From assembly GCF_031082405.1 (NCBI RefSeq), contig NZ_JAVHJU010000002.1, forward strand, positions 1 to 64,000: a stretch of DNA of 64,000 nucleotides, written 5' to 3'. The translations under genes were made by a program, and so were the position numbers. Position 1 is the first letter of the stretch. Every line of letters starts with the position of its first letter. Source of the stretch: Amycolatopsis sp. A133. Its GTDB lineage: Bacteria > Actinomycetota > Actinomycetes > Mycobacteriales > Pseudonocardiaceae. This document shows positions 45,414 to 54,604 of this stretch, one piece after another. The notes under the pieces were generated by a model. It was not told the DNA's origin, did not search any database, and saw only the letters and a list, made by a program, of their open reading frames with translations.

Positions 45414-45508
45414 CCCCGGTTTCAACGTTACCGAAAGCCACCGACAATTCCCCGCCCCAGAACCGCAGTTATCCACAGACCGCCGCGAACCACCCGAGTT
45501 GCCCCCAG
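45414..45508. repeat. 95-bp direct repeat, copy 2
   Basis: Second copy of the 44816-44910 sequence, adjoining the DoxX stop at 45513. Its three differences from copy 1 include a G-to-A change that makes a TTATCCACA box (45469-45477). Confidence 0.9.
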
Positions 45509-45512
45509 CCCG

Positions 45513-46088
45513 CTACCGCGTCAAGACGATGACCACCACGGCCGCCGCCGCGGCCAGCAGCAGCGACACCAGCCCCAACGGCAGCGGCCGCTTCCGCCAG
45601 GGCGTGTTCCGCTCCAGCGAGATCGGCCCGGCCCCGGTGAACAGCAGGCTCAACGCCGCCGCCGCGAGCAGCAGTTCGAGCTCGAATCCCTGCCCCTGCC
45701 TCTCGAAGAACCCGCCGTGGAACTTCGCGTACACGGCGTTGGCCGCGACGCCGAGCAGGCCCGCCGCCGCCAGCGGGGTGAACAGCCCGACGATCACCAG
45801 GACACCGCCGGCGACCTCGGTGACGCCGGTGATCCACGACAGCAGTGTCGTCTGCTTGTGGTAGCCGAACGTCTCGAGCACCCGCGCGAACCCGCCGATG
45901 CCCGGCCCGCCGAACAGGCCGAACAGGTGCTGCAGGCCGTGCGCGCCCATGGTCGCGCCGAGCGCCAGCCGCAGGACCAGCAGGCCGAGACCGAGACCGC
46001 GCTGGCGCGGGGTGTCGTCCGCCCCGTCGTCCTCGACCCCCGACAGGACGCTGGTGGGCTGCTGCGAAAAGTCGTCTCCACTGCTCAC
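45513..46088 (-). CDS. DoxX-family membrane protein
   Basis: A 191-residue integral membrane protein. A disordered N-terminus (1-30) precedes four membrane helices: LGLLVLRLALGATMGAHGLQ with H-G-x-Q-H-L-F-G (the DoxX signature), LLSWITGVTEVAGGVLVIVG, PLAAAGLLGVAANAVYAKFH and LELLLAAAALSLLFTGAGPI, plus a C-terminal helix. Known members are linked to quinone or thiol redox and to superoxide response. Start GTG/ATG near 46088. It is downstream of the divergent dehydrogenase with a 37-base gap on the same strand. Confidence 0.9.
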   Translation of the reverse strand: MSSGDDFSQQPTSVLSGVEDDGADDTPRQRGLGLGLLVLRLALGATMGAHGLQHLFGLFGGPGIGGFARVLETFGYHKQTTLLSWITGVTEVAGGVLVIVGLFTPLAAAGLLGVAANAVYAKFHGGFFERQGQGFELELLLAAAALSLLFTGAGPISLERNTPWRKRPLPLGLVSLLLAAAAAVVVIVLTR

Positions 46089-46125
46089 CCGCGCAGGTTA
46101 GGGGATCCCCGCGGGCCTGGCGAGC

Positions 46126-47034
46126 TCAGTATTCGCCGTGGACGAGGTTGTCCGGCAGCTCCCCGCCGGCGTACCGGGCGATCTCCGCCGCGGCGACGGC
46201 GTACGACCGGCCACGGACCCCGCGCACGGCCCCGCCGACGTGCGGGGTCAGCAGCAGGCCCGGCACCGTCCACAGCGGGTGCCCGGCGGGCGGCGGCTCG
46301 GGGTCGGTGACGTCGAGCGCGGCCCGCAGCCGGCCCGTGGTCAATTCGGCGACCAGGGCGTCGGTGACCACGACGGCGCCGCGGGAGACGTTGACCAGCA
46401 CCGCGCCGTCGCGCATCCGGGCCAGGAACTCCGCGTCGACCATCCCGCGCGTGCGGGACGTCAACGGCACCATCAGCACGACGACGTCGTGCAGTTCGAG
46501 CAACGCGGGCAGCTCGCGCACGGCGTGCACGCCGTCCCGCGCGGTCATCCCGACCATCGTGCAGCGCACGTCGAACGGCTCGAGCCGGCGCCGCAGGTGC
46601 CGCCCGAGGTCGCCGGCGCCGATGACGAGCACGCGCTTGCCCTGGAGCGTGTCGGCCGTCTGGCGCTCCCACCGGCCTTCGCGCTGCGCCGTGGCGAAGA
46701 CGTTCAATTTCCGGTAAATCGACAGCAGCGCCGCGACGACCCACTCGGCGGTGCTGCCGCCGTGCGCGCCGCGGCAGGTGGACAGCAGGACGCCGTCGGG
46801 CACCTTGCCGACCCAGTCCTCGGCGCCGGCGGACAGCAGCTGGATCAGCCTCAGGCTCGGCAGGGTGCGCCACAGCTGCTCGCCGGGCGGGTGCTTGCCG
46901 GGGATGAGCACCTCGGCCTTCGCAGCCTCGCGGGGCACCGGCTCGCCCCACTGGTAGCGCACGGGCAGGACCCGCGGAACCTCGGCGAGCACGGTCATGC
47001 CCTCGTCGTCGGGCACCAGCACGGTCAGCGTCAT
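46126..47034 (-). CDS. D-isomer-specific 2-hydroxyacid dehydrogenase
   Basis: A 302-residue NAD(P)-dependent dehydrogenase. The Rossmann motif is VLVIGAGDLGRHLRRRLEPF (about 139-158). Catalytic Arg lies in VNVSRGAVVVTDAL, Glu in DVTDPEPPPAGHPLW, and His in LTPHVGGAV. The family reduces 2-ketoacids or acts as a phosphoglycerate-, glyoxylate- or hydroxypyruvate-type reductase; substrate is unclear. ATG 47034 was preferred to an earlier in-frame ATG that lacks an RBS. It is divergent from the lipoprotein gene at 47100. Confidence 0.93.
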   Translation of the reverse strand: MTLTVLVPDDEGMTVLAEVPRVLPVRYQWGEPVPREAAKAEVLIPGKHPPGEQLWRTLPSLRLIQLLSAGAEDWVGKVPDGVLLSTCRGAHGGSTAEWVVAALLSIYRKLNVFATAQREGRWERQTADTLQGKRVLVIGAGDLGRHLRRRLEPFDVRCTMVGMTARDGVHAVRELPALLELHDVVVLMVPLTSRTRGMVDAEFLARMRDGAVLVNVSRGAVVVTDALVAELTTGRLRAALDVTDPEPPPAGHPLWTVPGLLLTPHVGGAVRGVRGRSYAVAAAEIARYAGGELPDNLVHGEY

Positions 47035-47099
47035 GATCCCCAACGTAATCCAGGAGTACTCACCCATGGTTCACGCACCGGCCCCTAGGCTGGGGGATC

Positions 47100-48308
47100 A
47101 TGCGCACCCGGTACCGCTCGGCCCTGCTGGCGATCTTGGCCTGCGGCGTCCTGCTGCCCGCGGGGTGCGCGCGGTTCGACGACACCGCGGCGGGCCAGAC
47201 GTTCAGCCCCGCGCCCGTGCCGAGCCCCGAGTCGCCGCCCGAGGTCCAGGGTCCCGGCGCGGACTCCGGGAGCGACGGCAAGCAGGCACGGCCCGGCCAG
47301 TCGGCCACGCCGGTGCCGCCGCCGCAGGGCTGCAAGGACTTCGACCCGTCGGTGATCGCGACGTGCCTGGACACCGTCGCCGCGGTGGCCGGCCTGCCGG
47401 GGGACGGCTCCACGCCGAGCGCGCTGGCCGGCGAGCGCAAGAGCGGCCGCGTCCTGCTGGCGACGGCCGGCAAGGACGCGACGGAATTCGCGAAGCTCGA
47501 CGTCCGGGCGGACGGCGACGGCGGTTTGACCGGGCTCGCGACCTCGCCGTCGTACGTCGAGGACCAGCTGGTGTTCGCCTACATCACCACCGCGACCGAC
47601 AACCGCGTCGTGCGGTTCGCCAAGGGCCAGGCGCCGAAGCCGGTGCTCACCGGCATCCCGAAGGGCGCGTCCGGCAACCGCGGCACGATCGGCACCGACA
47701 ACCGCGGCGCGCTGCTGATCGCGACCGGCGACGCGGGCAACCCGAACGCCGCGGCCGACGCGAACTCCCTCGCCGGGAAGCTGCTGCGGATCGACACGTC
47801 GGGCAAGGCCGCGGCGGGTAACCCGAACGGCTCGCTCGTGGTGGCGACCGGCCTGCACGCGCCGGGCGGGGTGTGCGCCTCCGCCGACGGCGGCCGCGTC
47901 TGGGTCACCGACCGGCTCGCCGACAAGGACGCCCTCTACCGCATCGAGGCGGGCCGTCCGCTGACGACGCCCGCGTGGACGTGGCCGGACAAGCCGGGCG
48001 TCGCGGGCTGCGCCGACTTCGTCGACGCGAACGGCTCGATCTCGGTCGGCACGTCACTGGCCGGAAATCTGCAAAGCCTGCCGGTGACCCCCGAGGGCGC
48101 GATCAGCGGCAAGCCGACGGTGAGCCTCGACGGGAAAACCGGCAAGCCCCCGGTGACGTACGGACGGCTCGCGGGCATGAGCATGATCAACCCGCAGCTG
48201 GCCGTGGCGGGCACGGTCAACAAGGGCGGCGGCACCCCGGTCTCGAGCGACGACAGGGTCGTGCTGATCAGCCCGGCCACCTCCGGCGGCGGCAACGGCA
48301 AGGACTGA
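47100..48308 (+). CDS. Sorbosone-dehydrogenase-like propeller lipoprotein
   Basis: A 402-residue exported lipoprotein: lipobox LLPAGC with Cys23 after a short signal peptide, then a Pro/Ser-rich linker (about 30-75). The rest is a PQQ-dependent aldose-sugar-dehydrogenase-like six-blade propeller, with GGLTGLATSPSYVEDQLVFA, NRGTIGTDNRGALLIATGD and SLAGKLLRIDTSG. Conserved members oxidise sugars, but many actinobacterial relatives have no proven activity. ATG 47100 is 65 bases from the divergent dehydrogenase. Confidence 0.9.
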   Translation: MRTRYRSALLAILACGVLLPAGCARFDDTAAGQTFSPAPVPSPESPPEVQGPGADSGSDGKQARPGQSATPVPPPQGCKDFDPSVIATCLDTVAAVAGLPGDGSTPSALAGERKSGRVLLATAGKDATEFAKLDVRADGDGGLTGLATSPSYVEDQLVFAYITTATDNRVVRFAKGQAPKPVLTGIPKGASGNRGTIGTDNRGALLIATGDAGNPNAAADANSLAGKLLRIDTSGKAAAGNPNGSLVVATGLHAPGGVCASADGGRVWVTDRLADKDALYRIEAGRPLTTPAWTWPDKPGVAGCADFVDANGSISVGTSLAGNLQSLPVTPEGAISGKPTVSLDGKTGKPPVTYGRLAGMSMINPQLAVAGTVNKGGGTPVSSDDRVVLISPATSGGGNGKD

Positions 48309-48395
48309 CCCGCGGATATCCGCCTGTCGCCGATGATCGACCACGGCGTCACCATGGCTTTCGCCGGCCGAAGCAGTTCGCCGCGACGGGATCGA

Positions 48396-48418
48396 CCGGC
48401 CGTGCGCCGCACGGCCGG
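48396..48418. terminator. Bidirectional hairpin between convergent genes
   Basis: A 10-bp stem CCGGCCGTGC/GCACGGCCGG around GCC lies between the convergent lipoprotein (ends 48308) and Gfo/Idh/MocA (ends 48443) genes. Confidence 0.6.
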
Positions 48419-48442
48419 CCCCCCACCTCGTCCGGCAGCCGG

Positions 48443-49585
48443 TCAGCTCAACGGCTTCAGCTCCACGCGGCGCCCCTCCGCCGACGACGTCAGCCCGGCC
48501 TCCGCCAGCTGCAGTCCCCGCGCGGCCGAGAAGAAGTCGTACCGGTGTTGCCGCCCGGCGACCACGTCCCGCACGAACTCCTCCCACTGCGCCTTGAAGC
48601 CGTTGTCGAACTCGGCGTTGTCCGGCACTTCCTGCCACTGGTCGCGGAACTGCTCGGTCGCGGGCAGGTCGGGGTTCCAGACGGGCTTCGGCGTCGCCGA
48701 ACGGTGCTGGACGCGGCAGCGCCGCAGCCCGGCGACCGCGCTGCCCTCGGTGCCGTCGACCTGGAATTCGACCAGCTCGTCGCGGAACACCCGGGTGGAC
48801 CACGACGAGTTGATCTGCGCGATGGCCCCCGTCTCCAGTTCGAAGATGCCGTACGCGGCGTCGTCCGCCGTCGCCGCGTAGGCCTCGCCCTGCTCGTCCC
48901 AGCGGCGCGGGATATGCGTCACCGCCTTGGCCGTCACCGCCGAAACGCGGCCGAAGAGGTCTTCGAGCACGTAGTTCCAGTGGCAGAACATGTCGAGCAC
49001 GATCCCGCCGCCGTCCTCGGCGCGGTAGTTCCAGCTCGGGCGCTGCGCCTCCTGCCAGTCGCCCTCGAACACCCAGTAGCCGAACTCGCCGCGCACCGAC
49101 AGGATCCGCCCGAAGAACCCGCCGTCGACCAGCCGCCGCAGCTTCCGCAGCCCGGGCAGGAACAGCTTGTCGTGCACGACGCCGTGGCAGATCCCCGCGT
49201 CCCGGGCGAGCCCGGCCAGCTCCAGCGCCGCCGGCAGCGTTTCGGCGAGGGGCTTCTCGGCGTAGACGTGCTTGCCCTCGGCGATCGCCGCCCGCACCGA
49301 CGGCTCGCGCGCCGACGTCAGCTGCGCGTCGAAGTAGATCTCGACGTCGGAGAGCGCGGAGACGGCGTCGGTGGTCCACGCCGTCAGGCCGTGCCGGTCG
49401 GCGAGGTCCTTGAGTTTCGCCGCGTTGCGCCCGGCGAGGATCGGTTCGAGCTGCACGCGGCGGCCGTCCGGCAGGGCGACGCCACCCTGTTCGCGGATCG
49501 CCAGGACCGACCGGAGCAGGTGCTGCCGGTAGCCCATCCGGCCCGTCACCCCGTTGAGCAGCACTCCGATGCTGGACTGGTTCAT
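48443..49585 (-). CDS. Gfo/Idh/MocA-family oxidoreductase (operon gene 4)
   Basis: A 380-residue sugar oxidoreductase. It begins SIGVLLNGVTGRMGYRQHLL (Rossmann), with EIYFDAQLTSAREPSVRAAI and the catalytic E-K-P motif in VYAEKPLAETL (about 129-139). The C-terminal beta-sheet domain is typical of the family. Start ATG 49585 overlaps the cupin stop by one base (TGATG). It is last in a four-gene overlapping operon, 52318 to 48443. Sequence differs strongly from the first member of the operon, so the two probably act on different intermediates. Confidence 0.92.
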   Translation of the reverse strand: MNQSSIGVLLNGVTGRMGYRQHLLRSVLAIREQGGVALPDGRRVQLEPILAGRNAAKLKDLADRHGLTAWTTDAVSALSDVEIYFDAQLTSAREPSVRAAIAEGKHVYAEKPLAETLPAALELAGLARDAGICHGVVHDKLFLPGLRKLRRLVDGGFFGRILSVRGEFGYWVFEGDWQEAQRPSWNYRAEDGGGIVLDMFCHWNYVLEDLFGRVSAVTAKAVTHIPRRWDEQGEAYAATADDAAYGIFELETGAIAQINSSWSTRVFRDELVEFQVDGTEGSAVAGLRRCRVQHRSATPKPVWNPDLPATEQFRDQWQEVPDNAEFDNGFKAQWEEFVRDVVAGRQHRYDFFSAARGLQLAEAGLTSSAEGRRVELKPLS

Positions 49586-50304
49586 CACTGCAAGCCTTCC
49601 TGGTCGAGCGGGATGTCGTATTCGGCACGGCGGCCGCACATGCCGTAGCCGTCGGGGTTCGACGGCGTCGCGACCCGCAGGCCGGACCGGTCGAGGTGGC
49701 TCCCGTCGCCGTCGGCGAGCGCCTTGAGGTGCGCGCCGGTCAGTTCGGCGGCCCGCAGTGCCCCGGCCCGCCAGCGCGGTACCCACTCTGCGACCTTCGG
49801 GGCGACCAGCGCGACGGCCGCGCGGTGGAACGCCCGCAGCGGTTCGGGATCGCCGTCTCGCAGAGCGTCACGCAGCGGCAGGTACCCGCGAACGGCCAGG
49901 TCACGGCGGTGCCGCGCGGCGTCGTCGGTTTTCGGCAACGCCGCGGCCTCGGCGTAGGCGGCCGCGTCGGCGAGCACGTCGGGCGGGAACGTGAACACGG
50001 CGTCCCCGGCCTCCGGCAGCCCGCTGTTCTGCATGAGGACCGTGACGCGCAGGTCGTCGTCCTGCACCATCCGGTGCACGGTGCCGGGCGCGAACCACGC
50101 GATCACCCCGGCGGCCAGGGGCGTCTCCGCGTAACCGCCGACGCTCAGCGTCTGGACGGCGCCACGGCCGCCGGTGACGACGTAGGCCTCGGTGCAGGCG
50201 AGGTGGACGTGCGGGCTGCCGCCGCAGACGCCGTCCTCGGCCTCCCAGTCGTAGGCGCGCAGGTGCGAGACGCCGATGCCGCCCGGTAGCGGAAATTCGT
50301 TCAT
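49585..50304 (-). CDS. Cupin-domain protein (operon gene 3)
   Basis: A 239-residue protein. The first 115 residues form a cupin barrel: GSPHVHLACTEAYVVTGGRG (metal-binding His/Glu; H-x-H-x-x-x-x-E) and the second motif AWFAPGTVHRMVQ. The rest is helical with a Trp/Arg-rich segment. ATG 50304 overlaps the PmoA stop by ATGA; a GTG at 50310 is an alternative. Probably an isomerase or sugar epimerase-like enzyme, or a ligand sensor, in a sugar pathway. Confidence 0.88.
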   Translation of the reverse strand: MNEFPLPGGIGVSHLRAYDWEAEDGVCGGSPHVHLACTEAYVVTGGRGAVQTLSVGGYAETPLAAGVIAWFAPGTVHRMVQDDDLRVTVLMQNSGLPEAGDAVFTFPPDVLADAAAYAEAAALPKTDDAARHRRDLAVRGYLPLRDALRDGDPEPLRAFHRAAVALVAPKVAEWVPRWRAGALRAAELTGAHLKALADGDGSHLDRSGLRVATPSNPDGYGMCGRRAEYDIPLDQEGLQ

Positions 50305-51221
50305 GACCACCCGTGCCCGTCGAGGTAGCCGGTCACCCGGTCGCGGTCCCAGGCGCCGTCGGCGACGACGATCCGGTAGCGGTAGCTGAAGCTTTCACCC
50401 GGCGGGAGGTCGAATTCTGCAAAAAACGCCCAGGAGAACGCGACCATGGGCGTCTCCTGGGAACGGACGAACCAGTGCGACTCGTGGATCGCCTTGTCGT
50501 TCTCGGGCGCGTGCGCGAAGACGAGTGTCGAATGCGCGTCGACGTCGTCGTGCTCGCCGACGAACGCGAGCCACGGCGCCTGCGCGCCCATCATCTCCTC
50601 GCCCTCGAGGTCGCCGGGCCCGAGGACCCGGCCCCCGCCGAAGTCCCGGGGCCCTCGCCAGTGCAGGCCGGTGTACCCGGCCAGTTCGCGGCCGGCGGTG
50701 GTCGGGCTGCCGAACACGAGCGGGGTGTCGCGGACGTTGGTCAGCTCGATCCCCCAGTCGAGTGCCCAAGCCCCTTCGGCCGGCTCGACCGAGTGGACGA
50801 CGAGGTCGCGCCGCTCCCGCGCCCACTCGCCGCCGCCGTCGGCGACCCAGGTGAGGTGTTCGGTGAGGCTCAGCCGATCGCGTTCGACGGTGAAGCCGGC
50901 GAATTCGTCGTGGCGCATGGAGCCGATGCGATCGGGCAGGTTCTGGTACCCCTGGCCGGGGACGTAGGTGTGGCCGCCCCAGAAGTTCTGCCCGGACAGG
51001 TGGCTCGCCGTCATCTGCAGGCCCTTGTGCCACCGGTGGTCGGCGGGCCGGTACCCGCTGACGGGCCGGCCGCCGAGGGTGCGCAGCGGGTGGGCGTAGG
51101 GCTTGCGCGACTCGAAGGCCACCGGGTCCGGTTTGTACACATAGGACATCAGCTGGACGCCGCCCGCCTCGACCGAGACGTGTTCGCCGTGCCGGTGGGT
51201 CACCGTGATGGCCGCGCTCAT
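50301..51221 (-). CDS. PmoA family protein (operon gene 2)
   Basis: A 306-residue protein annotated in homologues as PmoA (DUF6807), despite the name unrelated to methane monooxygenase subunits. It shows VQLMSYVYKPDPVAFESRKP (about 23-42), YAHPLRTLGGRPVSGYRPAD, DHRWHKGLQM with a His-rich pattern, and a beta-rich fold ending AFFAEFDLPPGESFSYRYRI. These occur in sugar catabolic operons with Gfo/Idh/MocA enzymes. Start ATG 51221 overlaps the previous stop by ATGA. Confidence 0.85.
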   Translation of the reverse strand: MSAAITVTHRHGEHVSVEAGGVQLMSYVYKPDPVAFESRKPYAHPLRTLGGRPVSGYRPADHRWHKGLQMTASHLSGQNFWGGHTYVPGQGYQNLPDRIGSMRHDEFAGFTVERDRLSLTEHLTWVADGGGEWARERRDLVVHSVEPAEGAWALDWGIELTNVRDTPLVFGSPTTAGRELAGYTGLHWRGPRDFGGGRVLGPGDLEGEEMMGAQAPWLAFVGEHDDVDAHSTLVFAHAPENDKAIHESHWFVRSQETPMVAFSWAFFAEFDLPPGESFSYRYRIVVADGAWDRDRVTGYLDGHGWS

Positions 51222-52318
51222 CCGCGCGCCCCGGTCTGGGTGCGGGTGCCGGCCATGGAACGGTAGAAGGCGTCGCCGGGCCCGATCTCCCCGCGCCGCA
51301 CGCCGAGCCCGGTGGACGCGGACTTGTAGAGCGCCGCGACGAGCTCCAGCACCTGCCGCCCGTCGCCCCCGCTGCACGGCGGCCGCCGCCCGGCCCGGTA
51401 GGCGGCGAGGATCGGCGTGAACGCGGCGGCGTGCGAGCTGTCGACGTCGGCGGGCGGGGTGAGCCAGCGCTGCATGGCCTCCCCCTCGATGTGCGGGGCC
51501 GGCGTGTAGTGCCAGTTCTTGACCCCATACCCGTAGAGGTGGGTCAGCTCCGCGGTGGCGCGCTCGCAGTCGATCCGGATCCGGCTCACCTCGTCCGGCG
51601 AAAGGACGCTGTTGACGACGGTCGCGAGCGCCCCCGACTCGAACCGGACGAGCGCCGTGGAGACGTCTTCGGTCTCGACGTCGTGCACCAGCCGCGCAGT
51701 CATCGCGCGGACCTCGGCCCACTCGCCGAGCAGGTGGAGCAGCAGATCCATCTGGTGGATGCCGTGCCCCATGGCCGGCCCGCCGCCCTCGGTCTCCCAG
51801 CGCCCGCGCCACGGCACCGCGTAGTAGGCGGCATCGCGGTACCAGGTGGTCTGGCAGTGTGCGACGAGCGGACGGCCCAGTTCGCCCTCCGCGAGCAGGG
51901 ACCGGAAGTGCGCGGCGGCCGAGCCGGACCGCTGCTGGTAGACGAAGGACGCGTACGGCCCGCTGTCTCGCTCGGCGACGGTCATTTCGTCGTATTCGGC
52001 GAGCGACCGGCACGGCGGCTTCTCGCACCAGACCCAGGCGCCGCTCTCGAGGGCCTGCTTGGTCTGCTCGACGTGCAGGCTCGGCGGCGTGCAGACCGAG
52101 ACGAGGTCGGGCTCCTGCTCGACGAGCAGCGTGCCCAGGTCGTGGTAGGGCTGGACGTGGTCCATACCGGCGCAAAACGCGGTCACCCTGGCCTCGTCGA
52201 CGTCGGCGGCGGCCACGATCTCGACGTCGTCGCCGTGGGCCTGGTAGGCGGTCCGGTGGCTTTCCGCGATGGCCCCGGTTCCGATGACGGCCACCCGTAA
52301 GCGCTTTCCTTCGGCCAC
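51218..52318 (-). CDS. Gfo/Idh/MocA-family oxidoreductase (operon gene 1)
   Basis: A 366-residue sugar dehydrogenase. Rossmann start LRVAVIGTGAIAESHRTAYQ, then SVCTPPSLHVEQTKQALESG and the E-K-P motif VWCEKPPCRSL (about 98-108). His/Asp in GGGPAMGHGIHQMDLLLHLL correspond to the family active site. GTG 52318 was chosen because GAGGAGGGAG lies upstream at the right distance. It heads the operon, and an AAGCGCTT site overlaps its first codons. Confidence 0.93.
   Translation of the reverse strand: MAEGKRLRVAVIGTGAIAESHRTAYQAHGDDVEIVAAADVDEARVTAFCAGMDHVQPYHDLGTLLVEQEPDLVSVCTPPSLHVEQTKQALESGAWVWCEKPPCRSLAEYDEMTVAERDSGPYASFVYQQRSGSAAAHFRSLLAEGELGRPLVAHCQTTWYRDAAYYAVPWRGRWETEGGGPAMGHGIHQMDLLLHLLGEWAEVRAMTARLVHDVETEDVSTALVRFESGALATVVNSVLSPDEVSRIRIDCERATAELTHLYGYGVKNWHYTPAPHIEGEAMQRWLTPPADVDSSHAAAFTPILAAYRAGRRPPCSGGDGRQVLELVAALYKSASTGLGVRRGEIGPGDAFYRSMAGTRTQTGARG
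52299..52306. promoter_or_regulatory. Secondary LacI-type half palindrome in first codons
   Basis: AAGCGCTT, the core of the main operator, recurs overlapping codons 5-7 of the first operon gene. Two sites about 130 bases apart would allow looping. Confidence 0.4.
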
Positions 52319-52425
52319 CCGGGTCTCCCTCCTCGGTTCCGGCGCCCCTGCAGCGCCGGTCCGCATCGCCCGGCCCCCGCGGGGTGGCGATCTCCGCGGC
52401 TGGGCTGCGCCTCTCCGACCGTTCC

Positions 52426-52439
52426 AGAAAGCGCTTTCT
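52426..52439. promoter_or_regulatory. LacI/GalR-type operator of the sugar operon
   Basis: AGAAAGCGCTTTCT is a perfect 14-base palindrome with the central CG of LacI-family sites. It lies 108-121 bases upstream of the first operon gene, in a 253-base spacer that has no gene. The cognate regulator is not in the window. Confidence 0.75.
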
Positions 52440-52571
52440 CATGCAACGGGCGGTCACGATGTCAACGTTGTCAACGACCGCGATCAGCCGGTCGGACGAC
52501 ACGGGTATCCCGGTCGGAAATTCCCCAGCGGCAGGACTCTTACCGAAGGGACCGGGCGGCGCACTCGAAGG

Positions 52572-53102
52572 TCAGCTGCTCTTGCTGCGGGTCTTCCGCG
52601 GCTGCCGGCTTTCGGCCCGCATCGCCAGCATGTCCAGGAAAGCGGCCACGCCGGACACCAGCGCGGCGAACAGCCCGAGGAACCGGCCGACGCCCGGTCC
52701 GATGGCGACCCCGGCCGCCTGGAAGATGCCGCGCTGGTCGGCGTCGAACTCCCAGTCCAGCGTGAACCAGCCCAGCGCCATCAGCAGCAGCGACGCCGCG
52801 GCGACGATCAGCCACAGGTGCGGCAGGCCGCTGACCCGCAGGCTCCGGTTTCGCCCGAAAACGACCACGACCAGCCCGACCAGCAGCAACGGCAGCGGCG
52901 GGCACCAGGCGAAGAAGCTCGAGTGCCACGCGTCGCGGACGACGTCACCCTGCGGCAGCTGCGCGAGGATGTCTTCGATGTCCGGTCTGTCGGCGGTCAG
53001 CGTGGTCCACGGAAGGAACGTCGAGCCCGGCGCGAGCAGCCCGGCCGCCAGGCCGAGCCACTCGCGCCAGGTGACGCTTTTGACGAATCCCGGCAACGTC
53101 AA
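52572..53102 (-). CDS. Four-helix membrane protein downstream of gatB
   Basis: A 176-residue membrane protein with four hydrophobic segments: [54 protein letters not shown] and [20 protein letters not shown]. It ends in a basic tail. The TTG start at 53102 overlaps the gatB stop, so it is probably translated from the gatCAB message. No family is recognised. Conserved position after gatB in related genomes is an expectation I cannot check here. Confidence 0.75.
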   Translation of the reverse strand: MTLPGFVKSVTWREWLGLAAGLLAPGSTFLPWTTLTADRPDIEDILAQLPQGDVVRDAWHSSFFAWCPPLPLLLVGLVVVVFGRNRSLRVSGLPHLWLIVAAASLLLMALGWFTLDWEFDADQRGIFQAAGVAIGPGVGRFLGLFAALVSGVAAFLDMLAMRAESRQPRKTRSKSS

Positions 53103-54604
53103 GAACCGACGCGCTCGATGATCAGTTCACGGACCCGCTTGGCGTCGGCTTGGCCCTTGGTCGCCTTCATGACCGCACCGACGATCGCACCCGCCGCGGC
53201 GACCTTCCCGCCGCGGATCTTGTCCGCGACGTCCGGCTGCGCCGCCAGGGCTTCGTCGATCGCGGCGAGGAGAGCCGAATCGTCCGAGACGACCTTCAGC
53301 CCCCGCTTCTCGACGACCTCCCGCGGCTCACCTTCACCGGCGAGCACCCCCTGGACGACTTCCTTCGCCAGCTTGTTCGTCAGCTCGCCGGAGGTGACCA
53401 GCCCGATCACCTCGGCCACCTGGGCCGGGGTGATCGCCAGCTCGGCGAGCTCGACCTCGCGGGCGTTGGCCTCCTGGGCGAGGGTGTTGACCCACCAGCC
53501 GCGGGCGTCATCCGGCGACGCACCGGCCTCGACCGTCGCCGCAACGAGGTCGACGGCGCCGACGTTCAGCAGGTCACGCAGGGCTTCGTCGGAAAGCGAC
53601 CACTCGGTCTGGATCCGCTTCCGCCGCTCGGACGGCATCTCCGGCAGCGTGCCGCGCAGCTGCTCGACCCACTCGCGCGACGGCGCGATGGGGACCAGGT
53701 CGGGCTCCGGGAAGTACCGGTAGTCCTCGGCGGTCTCCTTCGTCCGGCCGGACGAAGTGGTGCCGTCGGCCTCCTGGAAGTGCCGCGTCTCCTGCTTGAT
53801 CGTCCCGCCCTCGGCGAGGATCGCCGCCTGCCGCGTCATCTCGTAGCGGACGGCGCGCTCGACGCTGCGCAGCGAGTTGACGTTCTTCGTCTCGGTCCGG
53901 GTCCCGAACTCGGTCGCGTCCTTCGCCATCAGGGAGACGTTCGCGTCGCACCGCAGCGAGCCCTGGTCCATCCGGACGTCGGACACGTCGAGCGCGCGCA
54001 GCAGGTCCCGCAGGGCGCTCACGTACGCCCGCGCAACCTCGGGAGCCCGCTCGCCGGTGCCCTCGATCGGCTTGGTGACGATCTCGATCAGCGGCACGCC
54101 GGCCCGGTTGTAGTCGAGCAGCGAGTGCTCGGCACCGTGGATCCGCCCGGTGGCGCCGCCGACGTGCAGCGACTTGCCGGTGTCCTCCTCCATGTGCGCG
54201 CGCTCGATCTCCACGCGCACGACCTCGCCGTCGTCGAGCGTGACGTCGAGGTAGCCGTTGAAGGCGATCGGCTCGTCGTACTGCGACGTCTGGAAGTTCT
54301 TCGGCATGTCCGGGTAGAAGTAGTTCTTCCGCGCGAACCGGCACCACTCGGCGATCTCGCAGTTCAGCGCGAGACCGATCCGGATCGCGCCCTCGACGGC
54401 CTTGCCGTTGAGGGCAGGCAGCGCGCCGGGCAGGCCGAGGCAGGTCGGGCAGACCTTCGTGTTCGGCTCGCCGCCGAACTCGTTTTCGCAGCCGCAGAAC
54501 ATCTTCGTGTTCGTGTTCAGCTCGACGTGCACTTCGAGCCCGAGCACGGGGTCGAAGCGTTCGATGACGTCGGCGTAGTCCATCAACTCGGCCACGGCAG
54601 TCAC
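53099..54604 (-). CDS. gatB: Asp-tRNA(Asn)/Glu-tRNA(Gln) amidotransferase subunit B
   Basis: A 501-residue GatB: kinase subunit that activates mischarged Glu-tRNA(Gln) or Asp-tRNA(Asn). Signatures: [20 protein letters not shown] (about 19-38), the zinc cysteines in MFCGC and [11 protein letters not shown], and the family motif [15 protein letters not shown]. The C-terminal Yqey tail binds tRNA. GTG 54604 overlaps the gatA stop by four bases (GTGA). It pairs functionally with the tRNA-Gln gene in this genome if no glutaminyl-tRNA synthetase is used. Confidence 0.98.
   Translation of the reverse strand: MTAVAELMDYADVIERFDPVLGLEVHVELNTNTKMFCGCENEFGGEPNTKVCPTCLGLPGALPALNGKAVEGAIRIGLALNCEIAEWCRFARKNYFYPDMPKNFQTSQYDEPIAFNGYLDVTLDDGEVVRVEIERAHMEEDTGKSLHVGGATGRIHGAEHSLLDYNRAGVPLIEIVTKPIEGTGERAPEVARAYVSALRDLLRALDVSDVRMDQGSLRCDANVSLMAKDATEFGTRTETKNVNSLRSVERAVRYEMTRQAAILAEGGTIKQETRHFQEADGTTSSGRTKETAEDYRYFPEPDLVPIAPSREWVEQLRGTLPEMPSERRKRIQTEWSLSDEALRDLLNVGAVDLVAATVEAGASPDDARGWWVNTLAQEANAREVELAELAITPAQVAEVIGLVTSGELTNKLAKEVVQGVLAGEGEPREVVEKRGLKVVSDDSALLAAIDEALAAQPDVADKIRGGKVAAAGAIVGAVMKATKGQADAKRVRELIIERVGS

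Noticed and set aside
45469..45477. DnaA box (TTATCCACA) suggesting an origin
   Set aside because: It is a single box made by one base change in a direct repeat; no cluster of boxes, dnaA or dnaN gene is present.
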